Notes under the pieces: model-generated
Database searches by the model: none
Told to the model about the DNA's origin: nothing
Seen by the model: only the letters and a program-made list of their open reading frames with translations
Shown: positions 20,485-29,459 of the stretch, in pieces
How the letters are laid out: every line of letters begins with the position of its first letter
How positions within the stretch are numbered: position 1 is the first letter of the stretch
Made by a program: the position numbers and the translations under genes
Assembly: GCA_038745855.1 (NCBI GenBank)
Contig: JBCDLC010000007.1
Span: 1-64,000, forward strand
Source of the DNA: UBA5336 sp038745855
GTDB lineage: Bacteria; Pseudomonadota; Alphaproteobacteria; Caulobacterales; Hyphomonadaceae
DNA length: 64,000 nt
Direction of reading: 5' to 3'

Positions 20485-22302
20485 CTATGAAGCAAGGGGT
20501 CGACACGCCGCTTCAAGCCAGACCTGTAGCGCCGGTTCCAGTCCCGGCGATATCTTTTCGAGAACAGCGGCGTGATAGGCATCCACCCACGATACTTCGT
20601 GTTGCGTCAGCAAGCTGGGCTCAATCAAGGCCCTGGAAAGGGGCGCAAATGTCAGAGTTGCGAACCCGAGCATCGGCCGGTCTCCGCCTTCAATCGCTTC
20701 GGCCGGGGTCACCACTTCAAGGTTCTCGATCCGAATGCCGTAGGCCCCTTCGCGATAGTATCCAGGCTCGTTTGAAACAATCATCCCAGGCTGCAGGGCG
20801 ACGCTGTTCCAGGGCTTGGCAATTCGCTGAGGTCCCTCATGGACACCGAGATAGACTCCGACGCCATGCCCCGTACCGTGGTCGTAATCGTAGCCGCTCT
20901 GCCACAAGGCGTGCCGCGCCAGGGTGTCGAGATGCGTACCCGTTGTTCCTTGCGGAAACCGCGCCGAGGAAAGGGCGATGTGCCCCTTCAACACCAGAGT
21001 ATAATGGCGGCGCATATCGGGCGTTGGCGTTCCAATCGGCACCGTTCGCGTCACGTCCGTTGTGCCATCGAGATACTGGGCGCCGGAATCGACGAGATAG
21101 AGCGAGCCATCGGCAAGGACACGATTGCTGGCGCTCGACACCCGGTAGTGGGGCAACGCTCCGTTCGGTCCCGCCCCTGAAATAGTATCGAACGAAAGGT
21201 CGATCACATCGCCGATGGCATCCCTGAAACGTTCAAGCGCCAGGGCTGCGTCAATTTCTGTGATGGTACCCGATTGGGCCTCCGTATCGAGCCAGTGGAG
21301 GAACCGGGTGACAGCGACTCCGTCGCGCAAGTGGGCCGCGCGCGTGCCGGCGAGTTCAACCTCGTTCTTGCAGGCTTTCGGCAAGAGAACGGGATCTGGC
21401 GCGCGCAACAGATCGGCGCCGCCTTGTTCCAGGGTGTTGAACACCCATGCCGAAGCCGTGTCCGGATCGACGCTGACTGTCTTGTTCGACAAACCTGCAA
21501 GCCCATCGGCAAACGCGGCCTCGTCGACAACGGACACGCCGTTCCCGAGATGGGCTCTCAGGGCATCATCAACCTTGCGTGGGTCAACATAGAGATCCGC
21601 GCTACCGTTCGCGCGGACGATGGCCTGTGAGAGCGGCAGTGGAGACCGCGCCACGTCACCCCCACGGATGTTGAAAAGCCAGGCGATCGAAGCTGGCGCC
21701 GTCAGCACAGCGGCGCCCGCGCCGCGCGCCCGGAGTGTCTCCGCGATATCGGCACGTTTTTCGGCGCTGGCCTTGCCTGATCGCTCAATCGGATGGGCCA
21801 CGATCTTTGCAGATGGCAGAGATGGTCGATCCGCCCATGCAATATCTATCGGATTGCGATCGAGGGCGACGAGCCTCGCGCCGGTACGTTGGCAGGCATC
21901 TGACAGCTGTTTGGCGGCATTGGGCGCGACCAGCTTTGGATCGAAGCCCAGTACCATGCCGTCCAACGCCTGCGTCTCAAGCCAGGCGAAAGGGCCTGGA
22001 TCGGGCATTGCCACGTGTTCGAACAGCGGCGCAGGCGCTTGATCCGTGCCCTGCAGGGTATAGCGGCCATCGATGAACAGCACCGCCCGGTCCTTGAAAA
22101 TCCACGAAGCACCGGCCGATCCCGTGAAACCGGTTGCCCACGCCAGGCGTTCATTTGCATCGGGAAGGTATTCGTTCTGGTACTCGTCCTCGTGCGGAAC
22201 GTAGAGCCCGTCGAGCCCGAGGTCACACATGGCGGCTCGCAACTTCGGTAGCGAAGCCGGAGCCACGTTGGGCCCGCCCTTCACATCAAAATCCTGTCTC
22301 AT
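20485..22302 (-). CDS. Aminopeptidase P family metallopeptidase (M24B)
   Basis: This 605-residue Xaa-Pro aminopeptidase removes N-terminal residues preceding proline. It has the three-domain layout of the long eukaryote-like form: two creatinase-type N-terminal domains (about 1-320) and a pita-bread catalytic domain. Metal ligands are visible: two Asp in LVDSGAQYLDGTTDVTRT, His in GTGHGVGVYLGVHEGP, Glu in SNEPGYY and Glu in ENLEVV. The closing motif with LTFAPLSRALIEPSLLT and WVDAYHAAV is typical. It faces ligA convergently, with about 50 bases between them, and is followed upstream by prmA on the same strand (17 bases). Probably cytoplasmic. Confidence 0.95.
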   Translation of the reverse strand: MRQDFDVKGGPNVAPASLPKLRAAMCDLGLDGLYVPHEDEYQNEYLPDANERLAWATGFTGSAGASWIFKDRAVLFIDGRYTLQGTDQAPAPLFEHVAMPDPGPFAWLETQALDGMVLGFDPKLVAPNAAKQLSDACQRTGARLVALDRNPIDIAWADRPSLPSAKIVAHPIERSGKASAEKRADIAETLRARGAGAAVLTAPASIAWLFNIRGGDVARSPLPLSQAIVRANGSADLYVDPRKVDDALRAHLGNGVSVVDEAAFADGLAGLSNKTVSVDPDTASAWVFNTLEQGGADLLRAPDPVLLPKACKNEVELAGTRAAHLRDGVAVTRFLHWLDTEAQSGTITEIDAALALERFRDAIGDVIDLSFDTISGAGPNGALPHYRVSSASNRVLADGSLYLVDSGAQYLDGTTDVTRTVPIGTPTPDMRRHYTLVLKGHIALSSARFPQGTTGTHLDTLARHALWQSGYDYDHGTGHGVGVYLGVHEGPQRIAKPWNSVALQPGMIVSNEPGYYREGAYGIRIENLEVVTPAEAIEGGDRPMLGFATLTFAPLSRALIEPSLLTQHEVSWVDAYHAAVLEKISPGLEPALQVWLEAACRPLAS

Positions 22303-22319
22303 GGTATAGCCCTAACGCC

Positions 22320-23195
22320 CTATGCGCCCCTGGGAAAGGGCGAGCGTTGGAAGACCAATGTTGACCACCCATCACGGCGAATGTGGGTGATTTCCAAAAG
22401 GCCACGGCTTGCATAGGCCTTGCTGACCAAGGGCGCCTGGCGCGTGAGCAATCCAGAGAGCACGATGTGGCCACCCGGCGCCGTAATGCCGGGCAAGTGC
22501 GTTGCAAGACCGATCAACGGGCGTGCGAGGATGTTCGCCAGGATCAAGTCATAGGGCGCCATTCTCCGCAACCGAATATTGTTTACGCCGCGGGCCACGA
22601 CGGACTTGAACCGCGCGTTCACGTCGTTGAGCAGCGCATTCTCCCGGGCCGTCTCGATGCTCCCCGGGTGAATATCGGTGCCGACAACGCGGCGCGCCCC
22701 AGCTTTCAAGGCGGCGATTGCCAGCACGCCTGTGCCTGTTCCCACATCAAGCACGTTCCCTGGCCGTCGCCCGCGAAGCAGCGTGTCCAGCGCGAGCAGG
22801 CAGCCGAGTGTCGTACCATGGTGTCCCGTACCGAAGGCCGGCCCAGCCTCTATCTGTACGGTGTGCAGGCCCGTCCTGACTTTGGGCAAGCTGTGTGCGC
22901 CGGCGACGAGGAACGTCCCTGCGCGGATAGATGGAAGGCCTTCCAACGACATGGCGACCCAGTCCCGGTCCTCGAGCGGATCGACCCGCACGCTGAGCGC
23001 CGGCACGGTGTCTGCGACGAGGGCGCGGCACGCTTCTGCGGCGTCCTTATCGGCGGCATAGGCGTCGAGACGCCAACGGGTTCGGCCATCCTCCCGGTAG
23101 TCGACGGCATCGGCAGGGGATGGATCGGTCCAGGCGAGGATCGACCAAGCCTGCTCGATCTCGAGCTTTCCGCCCGTGGCATGAATACGGTACAT
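22320..23195 (-). CDS. prmA: Ribosomal protein L11 methyltransferase
   Basis: PrmA trimethylates several amino groups of ribosomal protein L11. The 291-residue protein has a divergent N-terminal L11-recognition domain. A Rossmann methyltransferase domain follows, with AFGTGHHGTT (about 121), LDVGTGTGVLAIAALKAGA and VGTDIHPGSIETARENA. The family-specific NPPY-like motif reads LILANILARPL. Length is close to the E. coli enzyme. It lies between a small lipoprotein gene and the M24 peptidase on the same strand. Confidence 0.95.
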   Translation of the reverse strand: MYRIHATGGKLEIEQAWSILAWTDPSPADAVDYREDGRTRWRLDAYAADKDAAEACRALVADTVPALSVRVDPLEDRDWVAMSLEGLPSIRAGTFLVAGAHSLPKVRTGLHTVQIEAGPAFGTGHHGTTLGCLLALDTLLRGRRPGNVLDVGTGTGVLAIAALKAGARRVVGTDIHPGSIETARENALLNDVNARFKSVVARGVNNIRLRRMAPYDLILANILARPLIGLATHLPGITAPGGHIVLSGLLTRQAPLVSKAYASRGLLEITHIRRDGWSTLVFQRSPFPRGA

Positions 23196-23238
23196 GCAGC
23201 CTCTCCCGTGCTATCGCACGATGGTCCAGCGACCCCGA

Positions 23239-23691
23239 TCACGCATCTTCTTCGCCCGGGGATGATGCGCCCGTTTCCATGAATGCACCGAGGGCCTGGA
23301 CCCAGGTCACGACAGTCTCGTCGACCCCCTGGTCGAGCAAGAGGTCCGCCATCAGTTCACTGGCGCTCAAGGGCGACGACAAACAAGGTGCCAGCGAGGT
23401 TTGAAGGTCTGGCACCGTCACGTCGACAAAGGTCTCCACCATATCGCCAATCATCGAGGCCCGGCTCGCCAGACGAACCGCGCCAATGACTCCGGGATCG
23501 TTCAAATCGTCCTCGAGATTGCGCAGAACGCGGAGGTCAGACCGGTGGGCGGCTGTGAACTCACTGAACACCTGATCCTTTTTCCAATCCACCCATTCCG
23601 ACGTACAGGGTTCGGGCTCAGGTATCGCGCACGCAGACACCAAACCGGTAAAAACAGCGGCATAGGCGAGGGCGCGGGCGCTCGAAACCAT
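23239..23691 (-). CDS. Hypothetical lipoprotein
   Basis: The 150-residue product begins MVSSARALAYAAVFTGLVSAC, a signal peptide with a lipobox, followed by a Pro/Glu-rich spacer and a helical domain. I do not recognise the family. The mature part has a recognisable pattern of short helices (AHRSDLRVLRNLEDDLNDPG, GAVRLASRASMIGDMV) and two Cys (PEPEPC, APCLSS). It lies 43 bases upstream of prmA on the same strand. The start was set at ATG 23691 to give the signal sequence; 31 upstream codons are open but not signal-like. Confidence 0.7.
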   Translation of the reverse strand: MVSSARALAYAAVFTGLVSACAIPEPEPCTSEWVDWKKDQVFSEFTAAHRSDLRVLRNLEDDLNDPGVIGAVRLASRASMIGDMVETFVDVTVPDLQTSLAPCLSSPLSASELMADLLLDQGVDETVVTWVQALGAFMETGASSPGEEDA

Positions 23692-23807
23692 GGTTTGGGC
23701 CTTTCCGGATTGATGCCTCAAAGGCGGGTTCTTTCGCGTTGGACTTTCCAAGTCCGGCGGAGCAAGCAACACTCGGCAAAACAATAACCTGACCGGAGGG
23801 TTCGGCC

Positions 23808-24758
23808 TTGGCCAATGCCCAGAGCATCATTCTTCACCAATACGATCAATCGCCTTTCTCTGAAAAGATCCGTCTGGCGTTACGGCTGAAAAACCTCGCG
23901 TGGTCGTCGGTGGACATCCCGAACATCATGCCCAAGCCTGATCTTGTCTGCCTCACCGGTGGCTACCGGCGAACGCCCGTGATGCAGATCGGCGCAGATA
24001 TCTTTTGCGATACAGCGATTATCCTGGCTGAGCTTGAACGGCGCTTTCCCATCCCCGCGCTCAACCTTCCCGGGCATGAGGGCCTTCATCGAATGGTCGG
24101 CGCTTGGGCCGACAGGACCTGGTTCCAATGTTCGGTAGGTGTGATCTTCGGTGCGATCGGCGAGCACGTGCCCGATGCGTTCAAGGCCGATCGTGAGGCA
24201 CTCTCGGGCCGGCCGTTTGATACCGATGCCATGGCAGCCGCCGCCCCGATGCTCCGTGAGCAGTGGCTCGCGCATCTCGGTTGGTTGGAAGAGCGGCTGC
24301 AAGGCGGACAGGGCGCGGGATCGGGCGCATGGCTCGTCAGCACGAAGCCAGGCCTGGTCGATGTTCACGCGCATATGAACATCTGGTTCATGCAGCAGAC
24401 CGTTCCGGACTTTCTCGAAGAGTGCTTCGCCACCACGCCGTTGACCAAAGCCTGGTATCAGCGGCTTTGTGAGGCCGGTGGCCAGGCCCCCGATGTCATC
24501 ACCAGCAGCGATGCGGTGGAGATCGCCGCCCAGGCTGCGCCGCGCCTCAAACCGGCAACCGTTGCTGAAGTGGCGGGCCAGGGCTTCGCACCGGGCGACG
24601 AGATCGCCGTGGCGCCTGATGATTACGGCCGGGACTGGGTCACTGGACAACTGGTCCACGCAGACCACCAGAAGATTATCCTCCAACGGATCGATCCGCG
24701 TGCAGAAACGCTGCACGTGCACTTTCCAAGGGTCGGCTACCTCGTCAGAGCCGGCTAA
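23808..24758 (+). CDS. Glutathione S-transferase family protein with C-terminal extension
   Basis: The first 80 residues form a thioredoxin-like GST domain: IILHQYDQSPFSEKIRLALR, then RRTPVMQIGADIFCDTAIIL with the cis-Pro and the Asp-Thr pair that normally binds the gamma-glutamyl group. A helical C-terminal domain follows (KPGLVDVHAHMNIWF). Residues about 225-316 form an extra region (GDEIAVAPDDYGRDWVTGQL, HFPRVGYLVRAG) not found in ordinary GSTs of about 220 residues. The start is TTG 23808, preceded by GGAGGG at eight bases; the next in-frame ATG would remove the active site. Substrate unknown. Convergent with polA. Confidence 0.85.
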   Translation: MANAQSIILHQYDQSPFSEKIRLALRLKNLAWSSVDIPNIMPKPDLVCLTGGYRRTPVMQIGADIFCDTAIILAELERRFPIPALNLPGHEGLHRMVGAWADRTWFQCSVGVIFGAIGEHVPDAFKADREALSGRPFDTDAMAAAAPMLREQWLAHLGWLEERLQGGQGAGSGAWLVSTKPGLVDVHAHMNIWFMQQTVPDFLEECFATTPLTKAWYQRLCEAGGQAPDVITSSDAVEIAAQAAPRLKPATVAEVAGQGFAPGDEIAVAPDDYGRDWVTGQLVHADHQKIILQRIDPRAETLHVHFPRVGYLVRAG

Positions 24759-24779
24759 CCCCCAGACGACGGACGCCGT

Positions 24780-27572
24780 TCAGTGCGCTTCCGCCCACGT
24801 ATCGGCGGCCTGTGCATCGACCACCAGGGGAACAGACATTTCGAGGGCAGGGAACGGCGCCTTGCGCATGGTCTCTTTCACCACGGCCAGCGTGTCATCG
24901 ACTTCAGCTTCAGGCGCCTCGAAGATCAACTCATCGTGGACCTGCAGTAGCATTCTGGCTTTCAGGCCGGCCTTCTCGAGGGCCGCCGGCATGGCGATCA
25001 TGGCGCGCTTGATGATATCGGCAGCAGAGCCCTGGACCGGCGCGTTGATGGCTTGGCGCTCGGCGAAGGCACGGCTCGCCCCGTTCTTTGACTTGATGTC
25101 CTTGAGATGCAGGCGGCGACCGAACGCTGTTTCCACAAACCCGGCCTCGCGCGCAGATGCCTTGGTCTCGTCCATGTAGGTTCGGATCCCGGGAAACTTG
25201 GCGAAGTATGCCTTGATGTAGCTGGACGCCTCCTCGCGCGGAATGGAGAGTTGGTTGGCCAGCCCAAACGCTGAAATCCCGTAGATAATGCCGAAATTGA
25301 TGGCCTTGGCCCGGCGCCGCACCATGGGATCCATCCCCTCGATCGGGGTGTCGAACATCTCGCTGGCCGTCATGGCGTGGATGTCCAACCCGTCGAGGAA
25401 AGCCTGCTTCAGCGCATCGATATTGGCGAGATGGGAAAGGAGTCGCAGTTCCACCTGGCTGTAGTCTGCGGAAATCAGCTTGTGCCCTGGCTCGGCGACA
25501 AAAGCCTCTCGGATCTTGCGGCCCTCATCGGTTCGGATGGGAATGTTCTGGAGGTTAGGATCATTGGAGGAGAGACGCCCCGTCTGTGCGCCCGCCATAG
25601 AGAACGTCGTGTGTACCCGTCCGGTGCCCGGAGAAATGGCGTGTTGAAGGGCTTCGGTATAGGTCGACCGCAATTTCGAAAGCGTCCGCCACTCAAGGAT
25701 CTTGCGCGGCAGGGCATTGCCTTCTGCGGCCAGGGTTTCGAGCACGTCAGCGCCGGTCTGCCACGCGCCGGTCTTGGTCTTCTTCCCGCCGGGAAGGCCC
25801 ATCTCGTCGAACAGGATTTCACCCAACTGCTTGGGGCTACCCATGTTGAATTCCCGCCCGGCCAGTTCGTAGGCCTCCGCTTCGTGCGCCGCCATGCGCT
25901 GGGCGAAGTCGGCCGACAGCCTCGACAGATGCGCCCGATCAACTCGGATGCCCGCGCGTTCCATCTCGGCCACAACCGGGATCAGCGGGCGGTCCAACCG
26001 CTCGTAGACCGCTGTCACGGTTTCCTTTGGCAGGCGCGGGCGGAAGGCCTTCCACAGGCGAAGGGTCACGTCTGCATCCTCGGCGGCGTATGGCGTGGCC
26101 TTGTCGAGCGGCACCCGGTCGAAGGTCACCTGGGATTTGCCCGTGCCCGCGACGGATTTGTAGGAAATTGGCGTGTGGGACAGGAAACGCTCCGATAGCT
26201 CATCCATGCCATGGCCATGCATCCCGGCGTGCAGCGCGAAGCTGAGCAGCATCGTGTCATCGAACGGGTGCACATGGATCCCGCGGCTCGCCAGCACCGT
26301 GAGATCATACTTGATGTTCTGTCCCACCTTCAGGACGTCCGGGTTCTCGAGCAGCGGTTTCAACGCGGCAATCGCATCGTCAAACGGCACCTGTTGAGGG
26401 CCCTTATCGCCGAGAAGGTCATCACCTTCGGGATCGATATGTTGAAGCGGGATATAGCAAGCATCGTTCGGGCCGAGCCCCAGCGACACGCCAACCAGCC
26501 TCGCCTGCTGTGCATCGAGGCTGTCGGTCTCCGTATCAACGGCGACATATCCCTGTTCCGTGGCGCGAGCGACCCAGGTGTTGAGCTCCGCGAGCGTGGT
26601 GACGGTGGCGTAGGCGCTTGTCTCGACAGGAACGGCGTCGTCCGCCTCTGAGGAGGCTTCGACCTCGACCCCTTCCTGCTCGAAATGTTCCTTCACCCGG
26701 CGCGTGATCGTTCGGAACTCCATGTCCTCGAGGAAACCGATCAGCGTCTTGGGGTCGGGATCTGCCACACCCAGTTCCTCAAGCCCGACTTCGACGGGAA
26801 CATCGTCCTTCAGGGTCACGAGCGCCTTCGAGACGCGGATATCCTCAGCATGGTCAATCAAGGTCTGGCGCCGTTTGGGCTGTTTGATCTCTTCGGCGCG
26901 TTCAAGCAGCGTATCGACATCGCCGAAAGTCTCGATCAATTGCGCGGCTGTCTTGACGCCGATCCCAGGCGCGCCCGGCACATTGTCCACGCTGTCACCG
27001 GCGAGAGCCTGGACGTCGATGACGCGGTCAGGACCAACGCCGAACTTTTCCTGGACGGCCTCCAGACCCATGGTCTTGTTCTTCATGGTGTCGAGCATCT
27101 GGACCCGGTCGCTGACGAGCTGCATCAGGTCCTTGTCCGAGGACACGATCGTAACCCGCCCGCCTTCCCGTTCGGCCTGCCGGGCATAGGTGGCTATCAG
27201 GTCATCAGCCTCATAGCCTTCCTGCTCCAGGGCATGGGTGGCAAACGCCTTGGCCGCCTCCCTTACGAGCTGGAACTGGGGGACGAGGTCCTCTGGCGGT
27301 GGCGGGCGATTGGCCTTGTAGTCGGCATAAAGCTCGTTCCGGAACGTGTAGGAGGAGTGGTCGAAAATGCATGCAAAGTGCGTTGGACGGTCCTTCCCGC
27401 GAAGGTCTTCAAGGAGTTTCCAGAGCATATTGCAGAACCCCGACACCGCGCCGACGGGCAGCCCATCACTGGCGCGGCTGAGGGGCGGTAGGGCGTGGTA
27501 GGCGCGAAAGATGTATGCTGACGCATCCACCAGATAGAGATGGCTGTCCTTGGTGATGGATGCTTTTGGCAT
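24780..27572 (-). CDS. polA: DNA polymerase I
   Basis: PolA fills gaps and removes RNA primers. The 930-residue protein holds all three domains. The 5'-3' nuclease (about 1-285) starts LYLVDASAYIFRAYHALPPL and has EADDLIATYA and GDSVDNVPGAPGIG. The 3'-5' proofreading domain keeps its acidic residues in VAVDTETDSLD and GQNIKYDL. The polymerase domain has DPNLQNIPIRT, SADYSQVELRLL, RRRAKAINFGIIYGIS and LQVHDELIFE. All catalytic residues look intact. It is divergent from murB, sharing a 118-base promoter region. Confidence 0.98.
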   Translation of the reverse strand: MPKASITKDSHLYLVDASAYIFRAYHALPPLSRASDGLPVGAVSGFCNMLWKLLEDLRGKDRPTHFACIFDHSSYTFRNELYADYKANRPPPPEDLVPQFQLVREAAKAFATHALEQEGYEADDLIATYARQAEREGGRVTIVSSDKDLMQLVSDRVQMLDTMKNKTMGLEAVQEKFGVGPDRVIDVQALAGDSVDNVPGAPGIGVKTAAQLIETFGDVDTLLERAEEIKQPKRRQTLIDHAEDIRVSKALVTLKDDVPVEVGLEELGVADPDPKTLIGFLEDMEFRTITRRVKEHFEQEGVEVEASSEADDAVPVETSAYATVTTLAELNTWVARATEQGYVAVDTETDSLDAQQARLVGVSLGLGPNDACYIPLQHIDPEGDDLLGDKGPQQVPFDDAIAALKPLLENPDVLKVGQNIKYDLTVLASRGIHVHPFDDTMLLSFALHAGMHGHGMDELSERFLSHTPISYKSVAGTGKSQVTFDRVPLDKATPYAAEDADVTLRLWKAFRPRLPKETVTAVYERLDRPLIPVVAEMERAGIRVDRAHLSRLSADFAQRMAAHEAEAYELAGREFNMGSPKQLGEILFDEMGLPGGKKTKTGAWQTGADVLETLAAEGNALPRKILEWRTLSKLRSTYTEALQHAISPGTGRVHTTFSMAGAQTGRLSSNDPNLQNIPIRTDEGRKIREAFVAEPGHKLISADYSQVELRLLSHLANIDALKQAFLDGLDIHAMTASEMFDTPIEGMDPMVRRRAKAINFGIIYGISAFGLANQLSIPREEASSYIKAYFAKFPGIRTYMDETKASAREAGFVETAFGRRLHLKDIKSKNGASRAFAERQAINAPVQGSAADIIKRAMIAMPAALEKAGLKARMLLQVHDELIFEAPEAEVDDTLAVVKETMRKAPFPALEMSVPLVVDAQAADTWAEAH

Positions 27573-27690
27573 GTCGGCGCTTTCGTCGGTTCAGGATTGG
27601 CCTTGCGGTTTGTCCGGGATATCGCGGCCAGCCGCATTCGTCATCCCACAGCCCCCTTTTCGCCCTGCGCACACGGCAGTAGGGAACGTC

Positions 27691-28656
27691 ATGACTGCAC
27701 GTTTCGAGGACTGGCCCATCGTTCGCGGAAAACTCATCCGCGATGCGCCGCTTGCGCCCTATACGTGGTTCCGCGTCGGCGGTCCGGCAGATGCCCTTTT
27801 TCTGCCCGCCGATGAGGAAGACCTCGCCACATGCCTCGCAGCGCTCCCCTCGGACGTCCCCGTGACAGTGCTTGGTGTCGGCTCCAACGTCATCGTCAGG
27901 GACGGCGGGATTGCGGGCCTCGTCGTCCGCCTCGCTGGCCGCTATTGGGGCCAGATCGACCGGGTTGATGCGCGCAGTCTCGCCGTTGGTGCTGGCGCGC
28001 TCGACCTCGCTGTTGCAAAGGCGGCGGCTGACCATGGGATTTCAGGGCTGTCATTCCTGTCGGGCATCCCTGGCACGCTCGGCGGTGCCACGCGGACAAA
28101 CGCTGGCTGTTATGGTCTCGAACTCAAAGATGTACTCGACACGCTCAGGGTCGTAACCCGGACGGGCGATATCGTGACCTACCAGGGCAATATCGCAGAC
28201 CACGGCCATCCCAACCTCAATCTAACCTATCGGCACAGCGACCTTCCCGAGGACGTCATCGCCACGAGCGCAACCCTGGTGGGCAGCGCCGCCGGTCAGC
28301 CGGAAGATCTCAAGGCCGAGATTGCAGCGCATCAAGCCCGCCGGGCGGAAACACAGCCCATTCGCGAGAAAACGTCCGGCTCGACCTTCGCCAATCCCGA
28401 TCCGCCGGGAACGCCCGATGCCCGGTCCGCCTGGCGTTTGATCGATGAGGCGGGTTGCAGGGGGCTCCGCGTGGGCGGCGCACAAGTCTCGGAGAAGCAC
28501 TGCAACTTCCTGATCAACACGGGCTCTGCCACAGCCGCCGACCTCGAAACCCTCGGCGAACGGGTCCGCGCGCGGGTCTTGGAGACCTCCGGCGTCGATC
28601 TGCGTTGGGAAGTCAGGCGGATCGGCCGGCCTGCAGAACCGATCGCAAACGCCTAG
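27691..28656 (+). CDS. murB: UDP-N-acetylenolpyruvoylglucosamine reductase
   Basis: MurB reduces the enolpyruvyl group to give UDP-N-acetylmuramate, the second committed step of peptidoglycan synthesis. The 321-residue protein has the FAD-binding motifs YTWFRVGGPADALF, VLGVGSNVIVRDGGI and LSGIPGTLGGATRTNAG. The catalytic region REKTSGSTFANPDPP carries the proton-donating Ser, and the closing SEKHCNFLINTGSATAADL is present. It is the short type I form usual in alphaproteobacteria. In most relatives murB lies in the dcw cell-division cluster; here it stands alone between polA and the mla-like genes. I start at ATG 27691, where family similarity begins. Confidence 0.95.
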   Translation: MTARFEDWPIVRGKLIRDAPLAPYTWFRVGGPADALFLPADEEDLATCLAALPSDVPVTVLGVGSNVIVRDGGIAGLVVRLAGRYWGQIDRVDARSLAVGAGALDLAVAKAAADHGISGLSFLSGIPGTLGGATRTNAGCYGLELKDVLDTLRVVTRTGDIVTYQGNIADHGHPNLNLTYRHSDLPEDVIATSATLVGSAAGQPEDLKAEIAAHQARRAETQPIREKTSGSTFANPDPPGTPDARSAWRLIDEAGCRGLRVGGAQVSEKHCNFLINTGSATAADLETLGERVRARVLETSGVDLRWEVRRIGRPAEPIANA

Positions 28657-28660
28657 CCCC

Positions 28661-28700
28661 AAAAAAACCGCCGGATCCCCAAGGGCCCGGCGGTCTTGTT
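28661..28700. terminator. Bidirectional terminator between murB and mlaC-like gene
   Basis: The stem ACCGCCGG (28667-28674) pairs with CCGGCGGT (28687-28694) around a 12-base loop. Seven A precede it (a T run for minus-strand transcripts) and CTTGTTTC follows on the plus strand. It separates two convergent genes. Confidence 0.8.
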
Positions 28701-28727
28701 TCTCCGATACGACCGAACGACGGCCGA

Positions 28728-29396
28728 TCAGGTCTCTTCAGCAGCAAATCCGGTTGGCGCCGGTGCCCGTCCCTCAGCCTTCTCGGCGACGAGCTTTGCC
28801 GTCATGGCATTGATCTTCTCGACCAGCGCATCAGCCGAGCCGTTGGTCCGGTCCAGTAGGGAGATGAACTGTGCCCTTTGCTCGATGGCGAGCCAGAGCA
28901 GGTTGCCTTCGATATTGAGGGCGACATCCACCACCTGGAATCGGCCATCCCGTTCGAGCACGCGCCAGCGAACATCCATGGGCTGGCCGTCCTGCCGTTT
29001 GATCACCGTGTTCACGATGCTGTCTGTCGGCGAGCGATCCACTGAGCCCAGGACATCGACGGACTCGCCGCGATATTGGTCAAGTTGCACCTCGTAGACG
29101 GTCAACGCATAGGCCCGGAACGCCTCCCTGTATCGCGCGAGCTCGGCCTCGTCGAAGCGGCGTGCGTACTTGCCGACCACGAAGTTCGAGACCCGATTCA
29201 GATCTGTGAACTCGTCCATATACTGGGAAAACACGGCCGTTCTGTCCGCCCCATCCAAGGCCGGGTCGTTGAGTGTTTGCAACACGGCGTTGGCGTTTGT
29301 TTCCACATACGCTTCGGTTCGCTCATCCGCAAAGCCAGGCGCCGCGATCAGTGTTCCCACCAGTGCTGCGGTGATTGCTTTTCTGATATTCACCAT
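28728..29396 (-). CDS. MlaC/Ttg2D-family periplasmic phospholipid-binding protein
   Basis: Members of this family shuttle phospholipids between the outer-membrane MlaA complex and the inner-membrane MlaFEDB transporter. The 222-residue protein has a signal peptide (MVNIRKAITAALVGTLIAAP, cleavage near GFA). A ToluTol_Ttg2 domain follows, with NRVSNFVVGKYARR, YREAFRAYALTVYEVQLDQY and the domain end VDVALNIEGNLLWLAIEQRAQF. It lies directly downstream of the mlaA-like gene (63 bases), which supports a shared role in outer-membrane lipid asymmetry. The ABC core genes are not in this window. Confidence 0.9.
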   Translation of the reverse strand: MVNIRKAITAALVGTLIAAPGFADERTEAYVETNANAVLQTLNDPALDGADRTAVFSQYMDEFTDLNRVSNFVVGKYARRFDEAELARYREAFRAYALTVYEVQLDQYRGESVDVLGSVDRSPTDSIVNTVIKRQDGQPMDVRWRVLERDGRFQVVDVALNIEGNLLWLAIEQRAQFISLLDRTNGSADALVEKINAMTAKLVAEKAEGRAPAPTGFAAEET

Positions 29397-29459
29397 TCTC
29401 TTGCCTTCCAGTCTTCCGGCCTGGCCCCGTCCTTGGGCAATGCCGCTCGCCATCCCCGC

